Assembly: GCF_000485595.1 (NCBI RefSeq)
Contig: NW_014577634.1
Coordinates: 97,787 to 153,328 of the forward strand
Source of the DNA: Priapulus caudatus
Taxonomy: Eukaryota; Priapulida; Priapulimorpha; Priapulimorphida; Priapulidae
Length of the DNA stretch: 55,542 bases
Reading direction: 5' to 3'
Part shown: positions 43,501 to 52,230 of the stretch, in pieces
Layout: each line of letters begins with the position of its first letter
Position numbering within the stretch: position 1 is the first letter of the stretch
The notes under the pieces: generated by a model
Database searches by the model: none
Seen by the model: only the letters and a program-made list of their open reading frames with translations
Told to the model about the DNA's origin: nothing
Position numbers and translations under genes: made by a program

Positions 43501-45557
43501 TGCGTAAAGTATAGTCAAGGGCTATCACAAACAGGTAAGGGGGGGCTAAGGTGTCGCCTTGGAGGACACCTACTTCGATATTAAACATGTCTGTTCTTGT
43601 CAAGCTGGCACAGCTTGACGTAATCGGTGTAGGGCCTGCCGTTTTTTCCAATAGCATGTGCATTTCTAATTAGGATATTCAGTTTTGTTATTATGGTCTT
43701 GTTCATTAAAGTTAACTAGTGGTTTTGCCCCCACTGTTTCGTGAACAGGCATGGTCCTTGCATTTCTTTTTGCTATGATCTTTATGTGCCTCGGAAGCAT
43801 CATGCGCTTTAACAGTTTCCAAACGATAGTTTGTAGTGCCGGTGAAAAAACTACCAGACATACAGCCTGCACCACAGGTCATACCCTTGGATGGGTCATA
43901 CTCTAGATAGCCACCGGTATGACGATTTCCAATGCTGGCTGGAACGTATGCATCCTTTTAGTCTTATCATATACACGCTGGCCATCTAATTTCTCCTCCT
44001 GCGACTTACGTTTGGGAGATGGAGGACGAGTTAGTATTGGATAAGGATGTACCTACTACTATGCTTCACTACTTGTATCACTACTATAGATAACTATTTG
44101 TATCGACTGCTTCAAGTAAAACACGCATGCGATGTGGTTGCGATGTAAATACCTCGCTATGAGAGCGTATAACTGATTAGTTGTGTCATTTATTCGATCA
44201 GACCGTTTGTTCTATGTCAACAGCTACTGTCAAGCAATCGATCGGTAGACTGGTTTGTGGCCCCATTGCTTAACAATGTTTGTACTGTCATAGGGTTTAG
44301 CATGCAGAGTGTGCTAGCGTCTACTTGTACTAGCGCGTCTAACAGGAAAAACTTGTTGATGGCAACGAGTTATATATAGCTCTTTGGATCTTGCTTGAGA
44401 GAAGCTGCCGCCGGGGACTATAGTAAAATCGATGGGAGGATGGTAAATTGGGACTATGAAGGATGGGGAAAATAACTTCCGCAAGACTAACGGCTATGGA
44501 GCATTTACTAGTCCTTCTTATTTTTTACTAGTCTCGGACCACCGGACTAGCATTAGTGTCGAACCCTATTACTAATAAAAGCGCAATTGAGAATAGTTTG
44601 CATTTATTGCCACTGTTGACACTTCCAAATTGCATCAATGCAGATGCAACAGGTTTCTACGCCATGCACTTTCGCGTGCATGCTGGGCTCATTACTTGAC
44701 TGGACTACCAATCTTTGCTTCTATTGCTATGATTACCACATGATCTGTATAATTTTATAGGAATGTTGCCAATCAAAATTTGACTGAAGTTTATGCTTGG
44801 TTGTTGATAAACAACATTCACGTAAGTATTTTTGGTAAACAGCATTGCAACTTGACAAACTATTAATTTGGCAGTAAGGTTATAGACTTATAAATAACAC
44901 AGTCAGTTATTCTATAAATTTTTAACAGTGTGAATTAGATAGCCACCTTTTCCTTTAGCCAGGTTTTCGATTATACATAGATAATGTATTCTGTACTATA
45001 TTTTGTTCCAAGCCTGACCTCAGTTTTGAGTTTCACTAGTTTAACTGTCAGAGAACTGTCTCCAATTTTGAAACTACATCAAAAATATTTTTACGGTTAC
45101 CTACTCCTTTAAACCCGTCTTCAAATGCGTAGTTCTGTAAGCAGGCATTCAACTACCATAAACATTCATCAGAATCGTCACCCACTGGTCTCCTTATTTT
45201 TGATATTACAGCCTTTACAGGTTAATATTAAAAGTAACACCTATCTAAAATTAAAAAAATTAAAAATTCTAACGTTAGGTGGTTATTGAACAAAGGGGAT
45301 GTATAGCAAGTCCTCAGCTGCAGCCGTGGAACGTTACCATCTGTCCCAACTACTTTCAATAACCCTCTAGTCTACACTGACATACCCTGCTTGGCCTTGT
45401 ATCCAAGGCGCCTCGCCTTGTCTGGGCGCGTAGGACGTGAGGCTCTGTGTAAGTTGCTTAGCTGTCTGTACTGCCAGCACCGGACTCTCAGCAGAAAGCG
45501 CATGACGTCGCTCTGCTTCTTGCGGTACATCTCTTGGATGTACTTGTAGGCCCCCAT
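30057..45557 (-). CDS. RPL15: 60S ribosomal protein L15 (eL15)
   Basis: A structural protein of the large ribosomal subunit. Three coding exons on the minus strand are 45386-45557 (172 nt, ending in phase 1), 36515-36651 (137 nt) and 30057-30362 (306 nt). They join at consensus donors (gtatgt, gtatta) and acceptors (ctctttcag, gttacag) into exactly 204 codons plus TAA, the same length as human RPL15. The product starts [17 protein letters not shown], has [16 protein letters not shown] and [11 protein letters not shown], and ends [11 protein letters not shown], all family hallmarks. There is no frameshift or missing segment. The introns are long (about 6.2 and 8.7 kb) and full of mobile elements, so this is the spliced, intact gene and not a processed pseudogene. 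Confidence 0.97.
30363..32770 (-). other. RPL15 intron 3, proximal part
   Basis: AT-rich with no coding exon seen. A (GCAC)n microsatellite is at 31523-31562. Confidence 0.6.
31523..31562. repeat. (ACGC)n microsatellite
   Basis: About nine tandem tetranucleotide units. Confidence 0.9.
32779..33169. mobile_element. hAT-type MITE with 8-bp target duplication
   Basis: Ends TAGTGTTGTCA and TGACATCACTA pair with one mismatch. GCTGTCAT is directly repeated on both sides (32771-32778 and 33170-33177), the 8-bp duplication typical of hAT. The interior is built from 'aaccgatgatc' and 'taatcgat' words, with no transposase. Confidence 0.85.
33178..35550 (-). other. RPL15 intron 3, middle part, nothing recognised
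   Basis: AT-rich intronic sequence. Minus-strand frames at 33677-33949 and 34445-34750 lack domain or splice support. Confidence 0.5.
35551..35740. repeat. (CACACG)n / (TA)n tract
   Basis: A CACG/CACACG array to about 35615, followed by several ATATAT runs. Confidence 0.9.
35981..36470. mobile_element. MITE with ATGGTTC ends
   Basis: Inverted ends are 'catggttcatacag' and 'ctgtgcgaaccatg', with TACTT immediately outside both ends. The interior repeats 'ttcaaggac' in one orientation near both ends. No open frame. Confidence 0.65.
36652..37250 (-). other. Start of RPL15 intron 2 side, no exon recognised
   Basis: Intronic for RPL15. On the + strand it could hold further upstream exons of the gene ending at 37924, but none could be placed. 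Confidence 0.35.
37310..37367 (+). CDS. Candidate penultimate exon of the same unidentified gene
   Basis: Ends with a strong donor (GTAAGT at 37368-37373) and stays open in the frame that joins the next exon at phase 0. Its left boundary is unclear. The acceptor could be the 'ggcttacag' ending at 37323, or one further upstream, since the frame stays open back to at least 37240. Confidence 0.3.
37565..37924 (+). CDS. Terminal coding exon of an unidentified gene (antisense, within an RPL15 intron)
   Basis: I do not recognise the family. The frame opens after a good acceptor ('ctctcgttctttgcag', ending 37564) and runs 119 codons to TGA. The sequence looks like a packed helical repeat: amphipathic stretches such as [13 protein letters not shown], then [12 protein letters not shown] and [14 protein letters not shown], ending ILERPLI. 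Base composition is clearly richer in G+C than the surrounding intron, which supports coding. A candidate preceding exon ends at 37367 (CCG|GTAAGT) and joins in phase 0, giving ...LSPNLFSP before QGFEQS. No exons further 5' were found, so this may be the tail of a nested gene or a degraded fragment. Confidence 0.5.
   Translation, partial: QGFEQSVITMSPLTSTLLKESVKALRLVVNSPGNAKMFSAAMLAASIALPRVSIAEEKLLEMARRQLSDASTSSSKGFTSYESKIMAVIVLHQLNISLQRLRTEAPAHFCTYILERPLI
37925..39164. other. Intronic, nothing recognised
   Basis: AT-rich. An AATAAA at about 38575 on the + strand could serve the antisense exon. No other feature seen. Confidence 0.4.
39165..39481. mobile_element. MITE family N, copy 1
   Basis: 17-bp inverted ends 'caggggtagaaattaac' and 'gttaatttcacaccctg'. 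The interior has repeated 'agggagtccg' words near both ends. It matches 50794-51279. No open frame. Confidence 0.7.
39850..39985. mobile_element. Foldback/MITE with A- and T-run centre
   Basis: 'accatatcggtaattacgga' plus 'acagcc' and an A run on the left is mirrored by a T run, 'ggctgttccg' and 'ataattaccggtatggt' on the right. Arms are about 40 bp, and the loop contains 'aataatccgttgaacaa'. Confidence 0.75.
39986..41422. other. RPL15 intron 2, nothing recognised
   Basis: AT-rich. 'ccatgactttcc'-type words near 40800-40860 may be remnants of a MITE. No coding exon. Confidence 0.4.
41423..42154 (-). mobile_element. PIF/Harbinger-type DNA transposon, internally deleted
   Basis: A 732-bp element with perfect inverted ends of at least 30 bp starting AGCCGGGCGCACACGTGG, flanked on both sides by TAA, the TWA target duplication of PIF/Harbinger. 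Extra copies of the 'cacgtgtgcgc' motif occur at about 41498 and 41604. The right end is a larger palindrome (about 42094-42154). It carries the N-terminal piece of a transposase on the minus strand. Confidence 0.85.
41647..42033 (-). pseudogene. PIF/Harbinger transposase, N-terminal fragment
   Basis: The 128-codon frame contains the conserved N-terminal block of HARBI1-like transposases: an Arg-rich lead, [20 protein letters not shown], then [15 protein letters not shown] and FNAILTLVG. Complete transposases of this family are several hundred residues long with a DDE catalytic core. Here the core is missing because the element is internally deleted, so it cannot move itself. Full-length relatives elsewhere in the genome would be needed for mobility. 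Confidence 0.8.
42250..42328 (-). ncRNA. Box C/D snoRNA candidate 2 (RPL15 intron 2)
   Basis: The minus-strand C box GTGATGA (42315-42321) and D box CTGA (42257-42260) are bracketed by a stem of GTTGTC with GACAAAC (6 bp, one bulged A). The core 'aaggcttagtcgcagaatc' followed by 'atctgtgtagac' matches candidate 1 except for one base. The nucleotides next to the D box differ, so the two RNAs could share one guide and differ in the other. It lies about 5.6 kb from the next acceptor, which is unusual for efficient intronic processing, so it may be a dispersed copy. Confidence 0.6.
42517..44575. mobile_element. Region bounded by imperfect inverted repeats with an RT insertion
   Basis: 'agggttagatactaacc' and 'ggactagtaaaag' (42519-42570) recur inverted at 44495-44572 ('tttactagtccttctt' to 'gtcgaaccctattac'). 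The non-LTR retrotransposon relic lies between them, so it probably inserted into an older foldback. The part 43890-44490 is unidentified. Confidence 0.5.
42624..43875 (-). pseudogene. Non-LTR retrotransposon reverse transcriptase relic
   Basis: Read on the minus strand, frames at 43316-43663 and 42643-43203 give a reverse transcriptase and its C-terminal region. The first has the QGDTLAP block followed by [11 protein letters not shown] and the catalytic F-ADD box (DFADDIAL). The second has [19 protein letters not shown], and then [15 protein letters not shown], the conserved tail of LINE ORF2 proteins. The frames are not continuous and no endonuclease domain is visible. A (GATT)n tail at 42624-42649 marks the 3' end, as in CR1/L2/RTE-like elements. 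It is a dead, 5'-truncated copy. Confidence 0.85.
44576..45385 (-). other. RPL15 intron 2, exon-proximal part
   Basis: No coding or RNA gene recognised. Confidence 0.45.
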
Positions 45558-45567
45558 CTTGAGATAC
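45558..45567 (-). other. RPL15: RPL15 5' UTR part of the first coding exon
   Basis: Minus-strand acceptor 'ctgcttattag' is followed by 'gtatctcaag' directly before the ATG at 45557. The start codon exon therefore begins 10 nt upstream, and a separate 5' exon must exist. Confidence 0.75.
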
Positions 45568-45657
45568 CTAATAAGCAGTTTCAAAAGTAAAATGCACGCG
45601 TTATTATATAGACATGGCCTTGGGAGCAATTTACAGACTTTTTAATCAGCAGAAATT

Positions 45658-45726
45658 GTTGTCTCAGAAGGTAGTGTCTACACAGAAGATTCTGCGACTA
45701 AGCCTTGAGTTATCATCATCAACAAC
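45658..45726 (-). ncRNA. Box C/D snoRNA candidate 1 (RPL15 intron 1)
   Basis: On the minus strand a 6-bp terminal stem (GTTGTT with GACAAC, one G:U) encloses a perfect C box ATGATGA (45713-45719) and D box CTGA (45664-45667), for a 69-nt RNA. Its 3' end lies about 90 nt upstream of the acceptor of the ATG exon, close to the spacing usual for intron-encoded C/D snoRNAs. Such RNAs guide 2'-O-methylation with fibrillarin, and ribosomal protein introns are common hosts. The region between the boxes shares a 31-nt core with candidate 2. I could not match the guide to an rRNA site. Confidence 0.7.
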
Positions 45727-46111
45727 AAAGATTTGGTACAAAGAAAGATATAGTTATGTGCACATTTACTAAATGTAGGTGGGCGCACACACATTCATGT
45801 GACATTTAGGTAAGGCATTTATTAACAGAACTGCCGTAATGGAGTTAATTATGAGTGTCTATTTTCTACATTAAACCACGTATGACCATACATTGATAGA
45901 GTACCAGTAGTGCAGTACCATGATACAGCTTAAATAGTAATGTGGTTGGGTGGAAATGCAATGGTTTGTAAAATACCACCACACACACATCACATATCAT
46001 GTTTGTGTGTGCGTGGTGGTGGTGGAGGGAGGAGGTTGTAATTAGCGAACACAATGTTATTTACGTACGAGGGTGGACATAATGACAACCCCCTTGGCCG
46101 TAGCGTAGTTA

Positions 46112-46442
46112 CGCTCATAGGGTCTATGTCCCCCAGGGTACTGCCAGAACGTACCCTGGGTACGGTCCGGTATACCGGAACGTTTATATTCCTTGGTCTA
46201 CTTATTTTGATATGGTTTTAGGTGTATGTGTTTAGTGATTAGGTGTTAGGGGATGTATGGCGTATGTTGTCGACTCCCTAGACTCGTTTAGTGGAGTTAG
46301 GCTTGATGGTACGGTTCGGCATGAGTAGATAGTGAGTACGCAGGTAGCGTTCCGTGTATTATTTTGGTGGGCGGCGGATCCGGGGTAACCTAGGGGTAGC
46401 GTTCCGGCAGTACCCAGGGTGGACTTATTATGACCTCTCAGC
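46112..46442. mobile_element. Foldback MITE family C, copy 2
   Basis: Left end is 'gctcatagggtctatgtccc' and right end 'gttccggcagtacccagggt' followed by 'ggacttattatgacctctcagc'. The loop is diverged, with only weak telomere-like words. It lies in the first intron of RPL15 if the TOP exon is correct. Confidence 0.7.
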
Positions 46443-46839
46443 GTGAGTTTGTGCCTGGGGATACAGCTGCATCATAAATCGCCTAATTTTATTGTTACTA
46501 CTAGAAGTGGAGCAGCATTTATTACCTAGGATCAATAACCAATATTTTATTAGTACTACCACTAATCAAATATATGAATGAGTATACATAACTGGTGTCG
46601 AAAAAGCCTATTTTCCTAGGTTTACGCGAACAGACGTAAACACGTATATATGTACATCATCACACAGCTTCAAATGCCACAACCAATACACTAATAATTA
46701 GAAAACAGTAATGAATTATTTTTAACACAAAGTGCTCTTCGATACTAAAGCTCGAAGGACAGGCAAATTATATTGAAAGATGATTCTTTACAGATTGAGT
46801 TCTATTAGATTGAAATAGCTTATAGGACATACGGTTTAC

Positions 46840-46867
46840 TCTTCTTGCTCGCCTCTAACCGAAAAGG
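46840..46867 (-). promoter_or_regulatory. RPL15: Likely RPL15 first exon with TOP start
   Basis: The minus strand reads CCTTTTCGGTTAGAGG, then CGAGCAAGAAGA followed by a gtaaac donor. A C-plus-pyrimidine start of this kind is the terminal oligopyrimidine (TOP) signature of ribosomal protein transcripts. Together with 45558-45567 it would give a 38-nt 5' UTR. The TOP motif and the donor are visible; the transcription start itself is inferred. Confidence 0.5.
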
Positions 46868-47409
46868 CCGCTTTAAACATACATAAATAATAAACAAGAT
46901 TGCCTCATTCAATTTATCTATAACGTACTTGCTTATTATTTTATTATCATAATTTTATTAGTTATAGATTTACACACATTGTAGCACACACATTAGCCTA
47001 ATCAAATATTAGATATATATAGTTGTATTAAATAATTTAAAAAATTGTACACAAGCAATGCATAAGTAACTTGTTACAATACAATTTTATCAGATCGATA
47101 GTGTTAAGCCGACTTATACTAGCAGAATGGGGTGTGTGTACACTGGCTCGTACTTCGTGTAATTGTTTGTTATTGTGATTACAATTATACTACTTTCTGT
47201 CTTTGTACTACTAGTCTATGCCTAGGTTTGTTGGGCACCTTCACATCCCACGTAGCGCGACATTTCCTGCAGTAAATGGGCCAGGGCCTTCACATTGGAC
47301 AGTAAATTAGTTGTGTAGCTTAAACAGTGTAATCCGATTTCACATTGTCACTCACTGTGCTGGCATTTGATTTGGTTAGTGACGGGTAACAGCCACAGCT
47401 AGTGAGGCG
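46868..47409. other. Region upstream of RPL15, AT-rich
   Basis: No gene seen. It would contain the RPL15 core promoter just above 46867, but no individual element can be assigned. Confidence 0.4.
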
Positions 47410-47575
47410 CAGGCACGGCACTTGGAGCATTTCATAAATATAATGCTAAATAAATCGAAAATCTATTTTACTACTGAAAGTCTTAATGTTTTCTATATCT
47501 AACCTCTCTTCACGACTATTATTTATTGCCGACATTTCCTGTAATTGCGTCCAAAGGCTCATCTATCATACAAAC

Positions 47576-49420
47576 ACTGGGAAGACGGAGGAGGGGAGGA
47601 AGGTGATGGAGTAGGGGGCAGGAGGAGGAGGCAGGGGAGAAGTGGATAGGCCCAAGGATAGAGATACATGTCTCCAATAAAACCAATGTGCCTTAAAATC
47701 CCTAGACCCTAACCGCTAATTTCTAACCCTAATCTAACCAACCTCACAACGCCTATCCTGAACCCTAACCTCTAACCCTAACCTATTATATTTGATGGTA
47801 ATTATATATTTATATTGATGTAATAATTACATTGGTTTTAATGGGGAGCCCATGTTCTCTATCCTTGAACCGGTGATAGAGATCGAATGAAGACGGTCAT
47901 GGAGGAGGAGTAGGGGCAGGAGGAGAAGGTGATGGGGTAGGGTCAGGATGAGGGGAGAAGGTGATGGAGTGAGGGGGAGGAGGAGGGGAGAAGGTGATGG
48001 AGGAGGAGGAGGAGGAGGGGGAAAAGGTGATGAGTAGAGGGCAAAGAGGAGGGGAGAAGGCGATGGAGTAGTGGGGCAGGAGGAGGAGCGGAGAAGGTGA
48101 TGGAGATCGAACATAAAGGTCATGGAAGAAGGAGGAGGAAGGGAGAAGGTGTATGGAGTAGGGGAGCAGGAGGTGATGGAGTAGGAGGAGGAGCGGAGAA
48201 GGTGATGGAAGATCAATGAAGACGGTCATGGATGAGGAGTAGGGGGCAGGAGGGAGGAGGGGAGAAGGTGATGGAGTAGGGGCAGCAAAAGGGGAGAAGG
48301 TGATGGAGTAGGGTGAGGAGGAGTGAGGGGAGAAGGTGATGGAGTAGGGAGGAGGAAGAGAAGAGGTGATGGAGTAGGGGGAGGAGGAGGAGGAGCGAAG
48401 AAGGTGATGGAGACTGAATGAAGACGGTCATGGAGGAGGAGTAGGGGGCAGGATGGGGAGGAGGGGAGAAGGTGATGGAGTAGGGGAGGAGAAGGAAGGA
48501 GGAGGGGAAAAGGGGTGGGAGGAGGAGTAGGAAGGTAGGATCACCTCTCACCTCTTGCTCATGCTACTTACTGTCGGCCCTTCCTCCTCCTCCTCCTCCT
48601 CCTCCTCCTCCTCCTGCCCCCTACTTCTCCATCACCTTCTTCCCTCCTTCTCCTCCAACACCTTCTCCCCTCCTCCTCCTCCTCCCTCCTGCTTGCTACT
48701 CGTCCTCCTCCTCCTCCCCCTACTCCAACACCGTCTCCCCACCTCTTCCTCCTCCTCTTCCTCCACCTACTCCAACACCTCCCCTCCTCCTCCTCCTGCC
48801 TCCTACTCCATAATCTCCCCTCCTCCTCCTCCTCCTTCCTTCCATCACCTTCTCTCCTCCTCCTCCTCCCCGCTACTCTATCACCTTCTCTCCTCCTCCT
48901 CCTCCTCCTCCTCCTCCTCCCTGCATCGACCTTCATTCGATCTCCATCACCTTCTTCGCTTCTCCTCCTCCCCTCCTCCTCCCCCTACTCCACCTTCTCC
49001 CCTCCTCCTCCTCCATGACCGTCTTCATTCGATCTCCATCACCTTCTCCGCTCCTCCTCCTCCCCATCTTCTCCTGCCTCCTCCTCCTCCTTCCCCTACT
49101 CCCATCACCTTCCCCGCTCTTCCTCCTCCTCCGCTTCCTGCCCCCTACTCCTTCTTCATGACCGTCTTTATTCAATCTTTTATCACGCTTCTCCGCTCGC
49201 TCCTCCTCCCCATAACTCCATTACCTTCACCCTTCCCTCCTCCTTCTCCCGCTTGGCCCCTACTCCTTCATTGACCGCTTCATTCGATCTTATCACCTCT
49301 TCCGCTCCACTACTCTCTCGCCTCCCCTCGCCCTCCCCTCGCTCCCCTACTCCAATTCAACCTTCTCTTCTCTCTCCTCGTTTCATGACGGCGTCTTCAT
49401 TCGATCTCTATCTCAGGGCA
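47576..49420. repeat. Polypurine/polypyrimidine inverted minisatellite
   Basis: Left arm (to about 48540) is purine-rich with recurring 'gaagacggtcatggagga' and 'gagaaggtgatggagta' units. Right arm (from about 48575) is the pyrimidine-rich reverse complement ('tccatgaccgtcttcattcg'). The Pro/Ser-rich frames here are by-products of the repeat. Confidence 0.9.
47648..47873. mobile_element. Foldback MITE family B, copy 3 (telomere-like loop)
   Basis: Left end 'ccaaggatagagatacatgt', right end 'gagcccatgttctctatcct'. The loop carries an imperfect CCCTAA array at about 47700-47785. It lies inside the polypurine arm. Confidence 0.7.
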
Positions 49421-49534
49421 GTTCCGTATATGTTAATTATGTTATGTTATACGTACCTCGGGTAGCACTATCTGTATGTACGGCTGATACGACAACGACC
49501 CTTCAGCTGCCCAGCCATTGCTCCCGCCTGCAGT

Positions 49535-50192
49535 CACTGACACAAATATATAGCAGGTAGGAAAGCGTGCTGCTAAAATTTGCTCGACGCTCGCTTGATT
49601 TCACAACGAATACAACACAAATATATCACCATTCTACTCCATCTTTGTTTCTATTTCAAGTGTTTACTTTGTTAAAAAACACTGTCTGTGTTCAAAACCG
49701 AGCTGTGTCACAACAAACAACAAGGCCTGACGAAATTCTCGCGTTCTTTCCCGTTGCGCAGTTTATGTAAATGGCTGTCGGAATCAGGAAAACCCCACCG
49801 GCGCTCTTTGTGACCTCATTTTTGCGCCGCAACGTTTTTGTAACGCTCCACTGGCGGCTTTGACGGGGCTCGTACGGGAGTTTGAAAGCAGCGTGGTAGT
49901 TTCTCAAAATGCAGTGCGCCACCTATAGCCCTGTACTGCGCAGCCATTTACATAAACTGCGCAACGGAAGAGAACGCGAAAATTTCGTCAGGCTTTCTGT
50001 GATTTTGCGTGACACAGCTCGGTTACGAACACAGACAGTATGTTTTTATAACAAGTGAACACTGTTCTTGAAATAAAAACAAAGATGGAGTAGAATGGTT
50101 GAATATTTGTGTTGTATTCGTGTGAAATCAAGCGAGCGTCGAGCAAATTTTGGCAGCAGGCTTTCCTACCTGCTATATATTTATGTGTCAGT
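49535..50192. mobile_element. Foldback element family F
   Basis: Arms begin 'cactgacacaaatatatagc' and end with the reverse complement 'ctatatatttatgtgtcagtg'. They stay complementary through 'aaatttgctcgacgctcgct' and 'tttacataaactgcgcaacg' for much of the 650 bp. The central GC-rich part is related to 10340-10625. No gene. Confidence 0.75.
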
Positions 50193-50619
50193 GTGCAGCG
50201 GCAGCCAGTGTTTGTTTGTAGATGAGCATTTGGAACGGCATTTAAAGGAAATTATTGGCAATTGAATAGGTGAAAGAGAGTATAGAAACATTAAGACTTT
50301 GGTAGTAAATAGATTTCGTATTTATTTAGCATTATATATTATTGAAACGCTCCAAGTGCCTGTGTGACGGGTATCAGTATGTTACATCCTGCACACACTG
50401 ACACAGCCTACCTGATTAATTATGCCACCGCCACATTCCAGTGTTTCCACCGGCCCAATCTTAGTTTAGCAGGCCTTGACGTTTATTTTCAGATCGTTGT
50501 TGTCATGTCGGGCAACAAGAACTTGAAGAAGCAATTACTTGTCCGAATTTACTTGCAATCTTTGAGCCGTTAAGGGATATTTTTGGTTCAGTGCATATCA
50601 TATTACAGTATATACATGG

Positions 50620-51149
50620 AAAATCTTAATGAAATTCACACAACGTAAATTTTTGCGAGCACCCCAGATTAGTGTAGCACATGATACCGGTTATCATGCG
50701 GAAACATATTGTCGTTGCGGGGGTCCCAAAATTCCTTGATGCCGCAAAGTCATTGCATAAAAAGTAAACAGGGTTAATCCATCCTATACTGTTCAGGGGT
50801 AGAAATTAACTTTTGAAAGAGGGAGTTAGCAGCAAAATGAGGGAGTCCATAGTTTGAAGTTCAAAATTAAAGATATTAACAATAATGCATACATGTGCTT
50901 ATTTTGAAGATTCATGCGGTTGCACGTCTGCCAAATTTTCTTTGGACAATTGCTGAAAATCTTAATGAAATTCACCCAACGTAAATTTTTGCGAGCACCC
51001 CAGATTAGTGTAGCACATGATACCGGGTATCATGCGGAAACATATTGCTGTTGCGGGGGTCCCAAAATTCTTTGATGCCGCAAATTTATTGCATAAAAAG
51101 TAAACAGGGTTAATCCATCCTATACTGTTCAGGAGTAGAAATTAACTTA
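50620..51149. repeat. 335-bp tandem duplication
   Basis: The sequence from 'gaaaatcttaatgaaattca' at 50620 repeats from 50955 with a few differences, through 'gggttaatccatcctatact'. The duplication breaks MITE N copy 2, which starts in the first unit. Confidence 0.8.
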
Positions 51150-51279
51150 GTAGGAACAAACTAGTTAGTATAGCAGAAATTTCAGGGAGTCACACGGACT
51201 CCTGCATATGTCAAATCAGGGAGTCCGACAGTAAATCAGGGAGTATTTGACTTCGGACTCGCGTTAATTTCGCACCCCG
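50794..51279. mobile_element. MITE family N, copy 2
   Basis: Same ends as 39165-39481 ('caggggtagaaattaac' and 'gttaatttcgcacc'). Enlarged by the local tandem duplication. Confidence 0.7.
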
Positions 51280-51379
51280 CTGTTTAACTCTAACATTTAA
51301 AGATTTTTTTTTAAATGATTGCTTAGAAATGCAAAATCTGGGAAAAAATATAGCGAAATATAGTCTGACCTAATACTAG

Positions 51380-51580
51380 GCTGATGGGGTCTATGTCCCC
51401 CAGGGTACTGCCGGAACGTACCCTGGTACTAAATACTACTATCTAATATGCCGGACCGTACCTTGCCTACTCCCTAACCCTAACCTTAACCCTAACCCTA
51501 ACCCTATCTCTAACCATATCAGCTAGATAGTTACCAGGTTACGTTCCGGCAGTACCCTGGGGGACATATACCTTATGAGC
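51380..51580. mobile_element. Foldback MITE family C, copy 3 (telomere-like loop)
   Basis: Compact 200-bp copy. Ends are 'ggtctatgtcccccagggta' and 'taccctgggggacatatacc', with a short CCCTAA array (about 51471-51512) in the loop. Confidence 0.75.
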
Positions 51581-51896
51581 AATACTAATAGCGCATACGT
51601 TACCGATTACACCAACTTGAAAAACACTAAGAATTTATGCTGTTATAGCATAGAAAACTGGAATTGAACACAACACCATAGCATATTTTATTATAGCGAC
51701 AATTAATTCTCAAATAGCGCCTACAAAACAATTTTCCCTCAGAAGAAACCGTGATAGTGCACCTGATTCAGACAAAGGGGCATCTAATTTTGTGTAGTTA
51801 ACTCGGTGCCCGAGATTCGCAAGAAATTGCGGCAGAAATCAAAACGTGTAATCAAAATTCGAATTGTGCATGTTATTTGTGAATATAGCTGTACCG

Positions 51897-52230
51897 AGGT
51901 TCTAAGACATGTTATTGTTAGCATTACTCTAGACAGTTGCTGTTACTCAAACAATAATGGTAAGTATAGTAAAAGTGGGAAAACCATGAGACCAGTCAGA
52001 ATTTGTTTTTGAAATCCTGTCTGTAAAGCCCTACCGTTTCTGCAGGAAGTTTAGTTTGTCTGAGGTCAAAAAGTGGCATAGTTTATTAGGTAGCTCGTGT
52101 GCAGGATTTAAAGCCATAATTTCGAGAATTATCTAACTAGTGTTTTCCCCACTTTTATGATACCTACAGTTATTTGCTTGAGCAACAGCAACAGTTTAGA
52201 GTAACGATAAAATGTATTAGAACCTTTGTA
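51897..52230. repeat. Imperfect inverted repeat, 80-bp arms
   Basis: 'tctagacagttgctgttact' and 'gtaaaagtggg' in the left arm pair with 'cccacttttatgatacc' and 'gcaacagcaacagtttagag' in the right arm, with several mismatches. A diverged foldback. Confidence 0.65.

Larger units (their letters stand above)
47410..50364. mobile_element. 2.95-kb composite foldback element (family A arms)
   Basis: A diverged family A left arm (47410-47575, 'cacttggagcatttc...') is matched by a family A right arm (50205-50364, '...gaaacgctccaagtgcctgtg'). Between them lie a family B copy (47648-47873), the GGA/TCC inverted minisatellite (47576-49420), a family E right-end remnant (49452-49503) and family F (49535-50192). 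No coding gene. Confidence 0.6.

Noticed and set aside
30057-45557. RPL15 as a processed pseudogene
   Set aside because: Introns with consensus sites, the exact 204-codon length and a polyadenylation signal indicate the functional source gene.
48555-49274. 239-codon Ser/Pro-rich frame, and similar Pro-rich frames at 47827-48551 on the minus strand
   Set aside because: These are readings of the TCC/GGA inverted minisatellite. All frames stay open because of the repeat.
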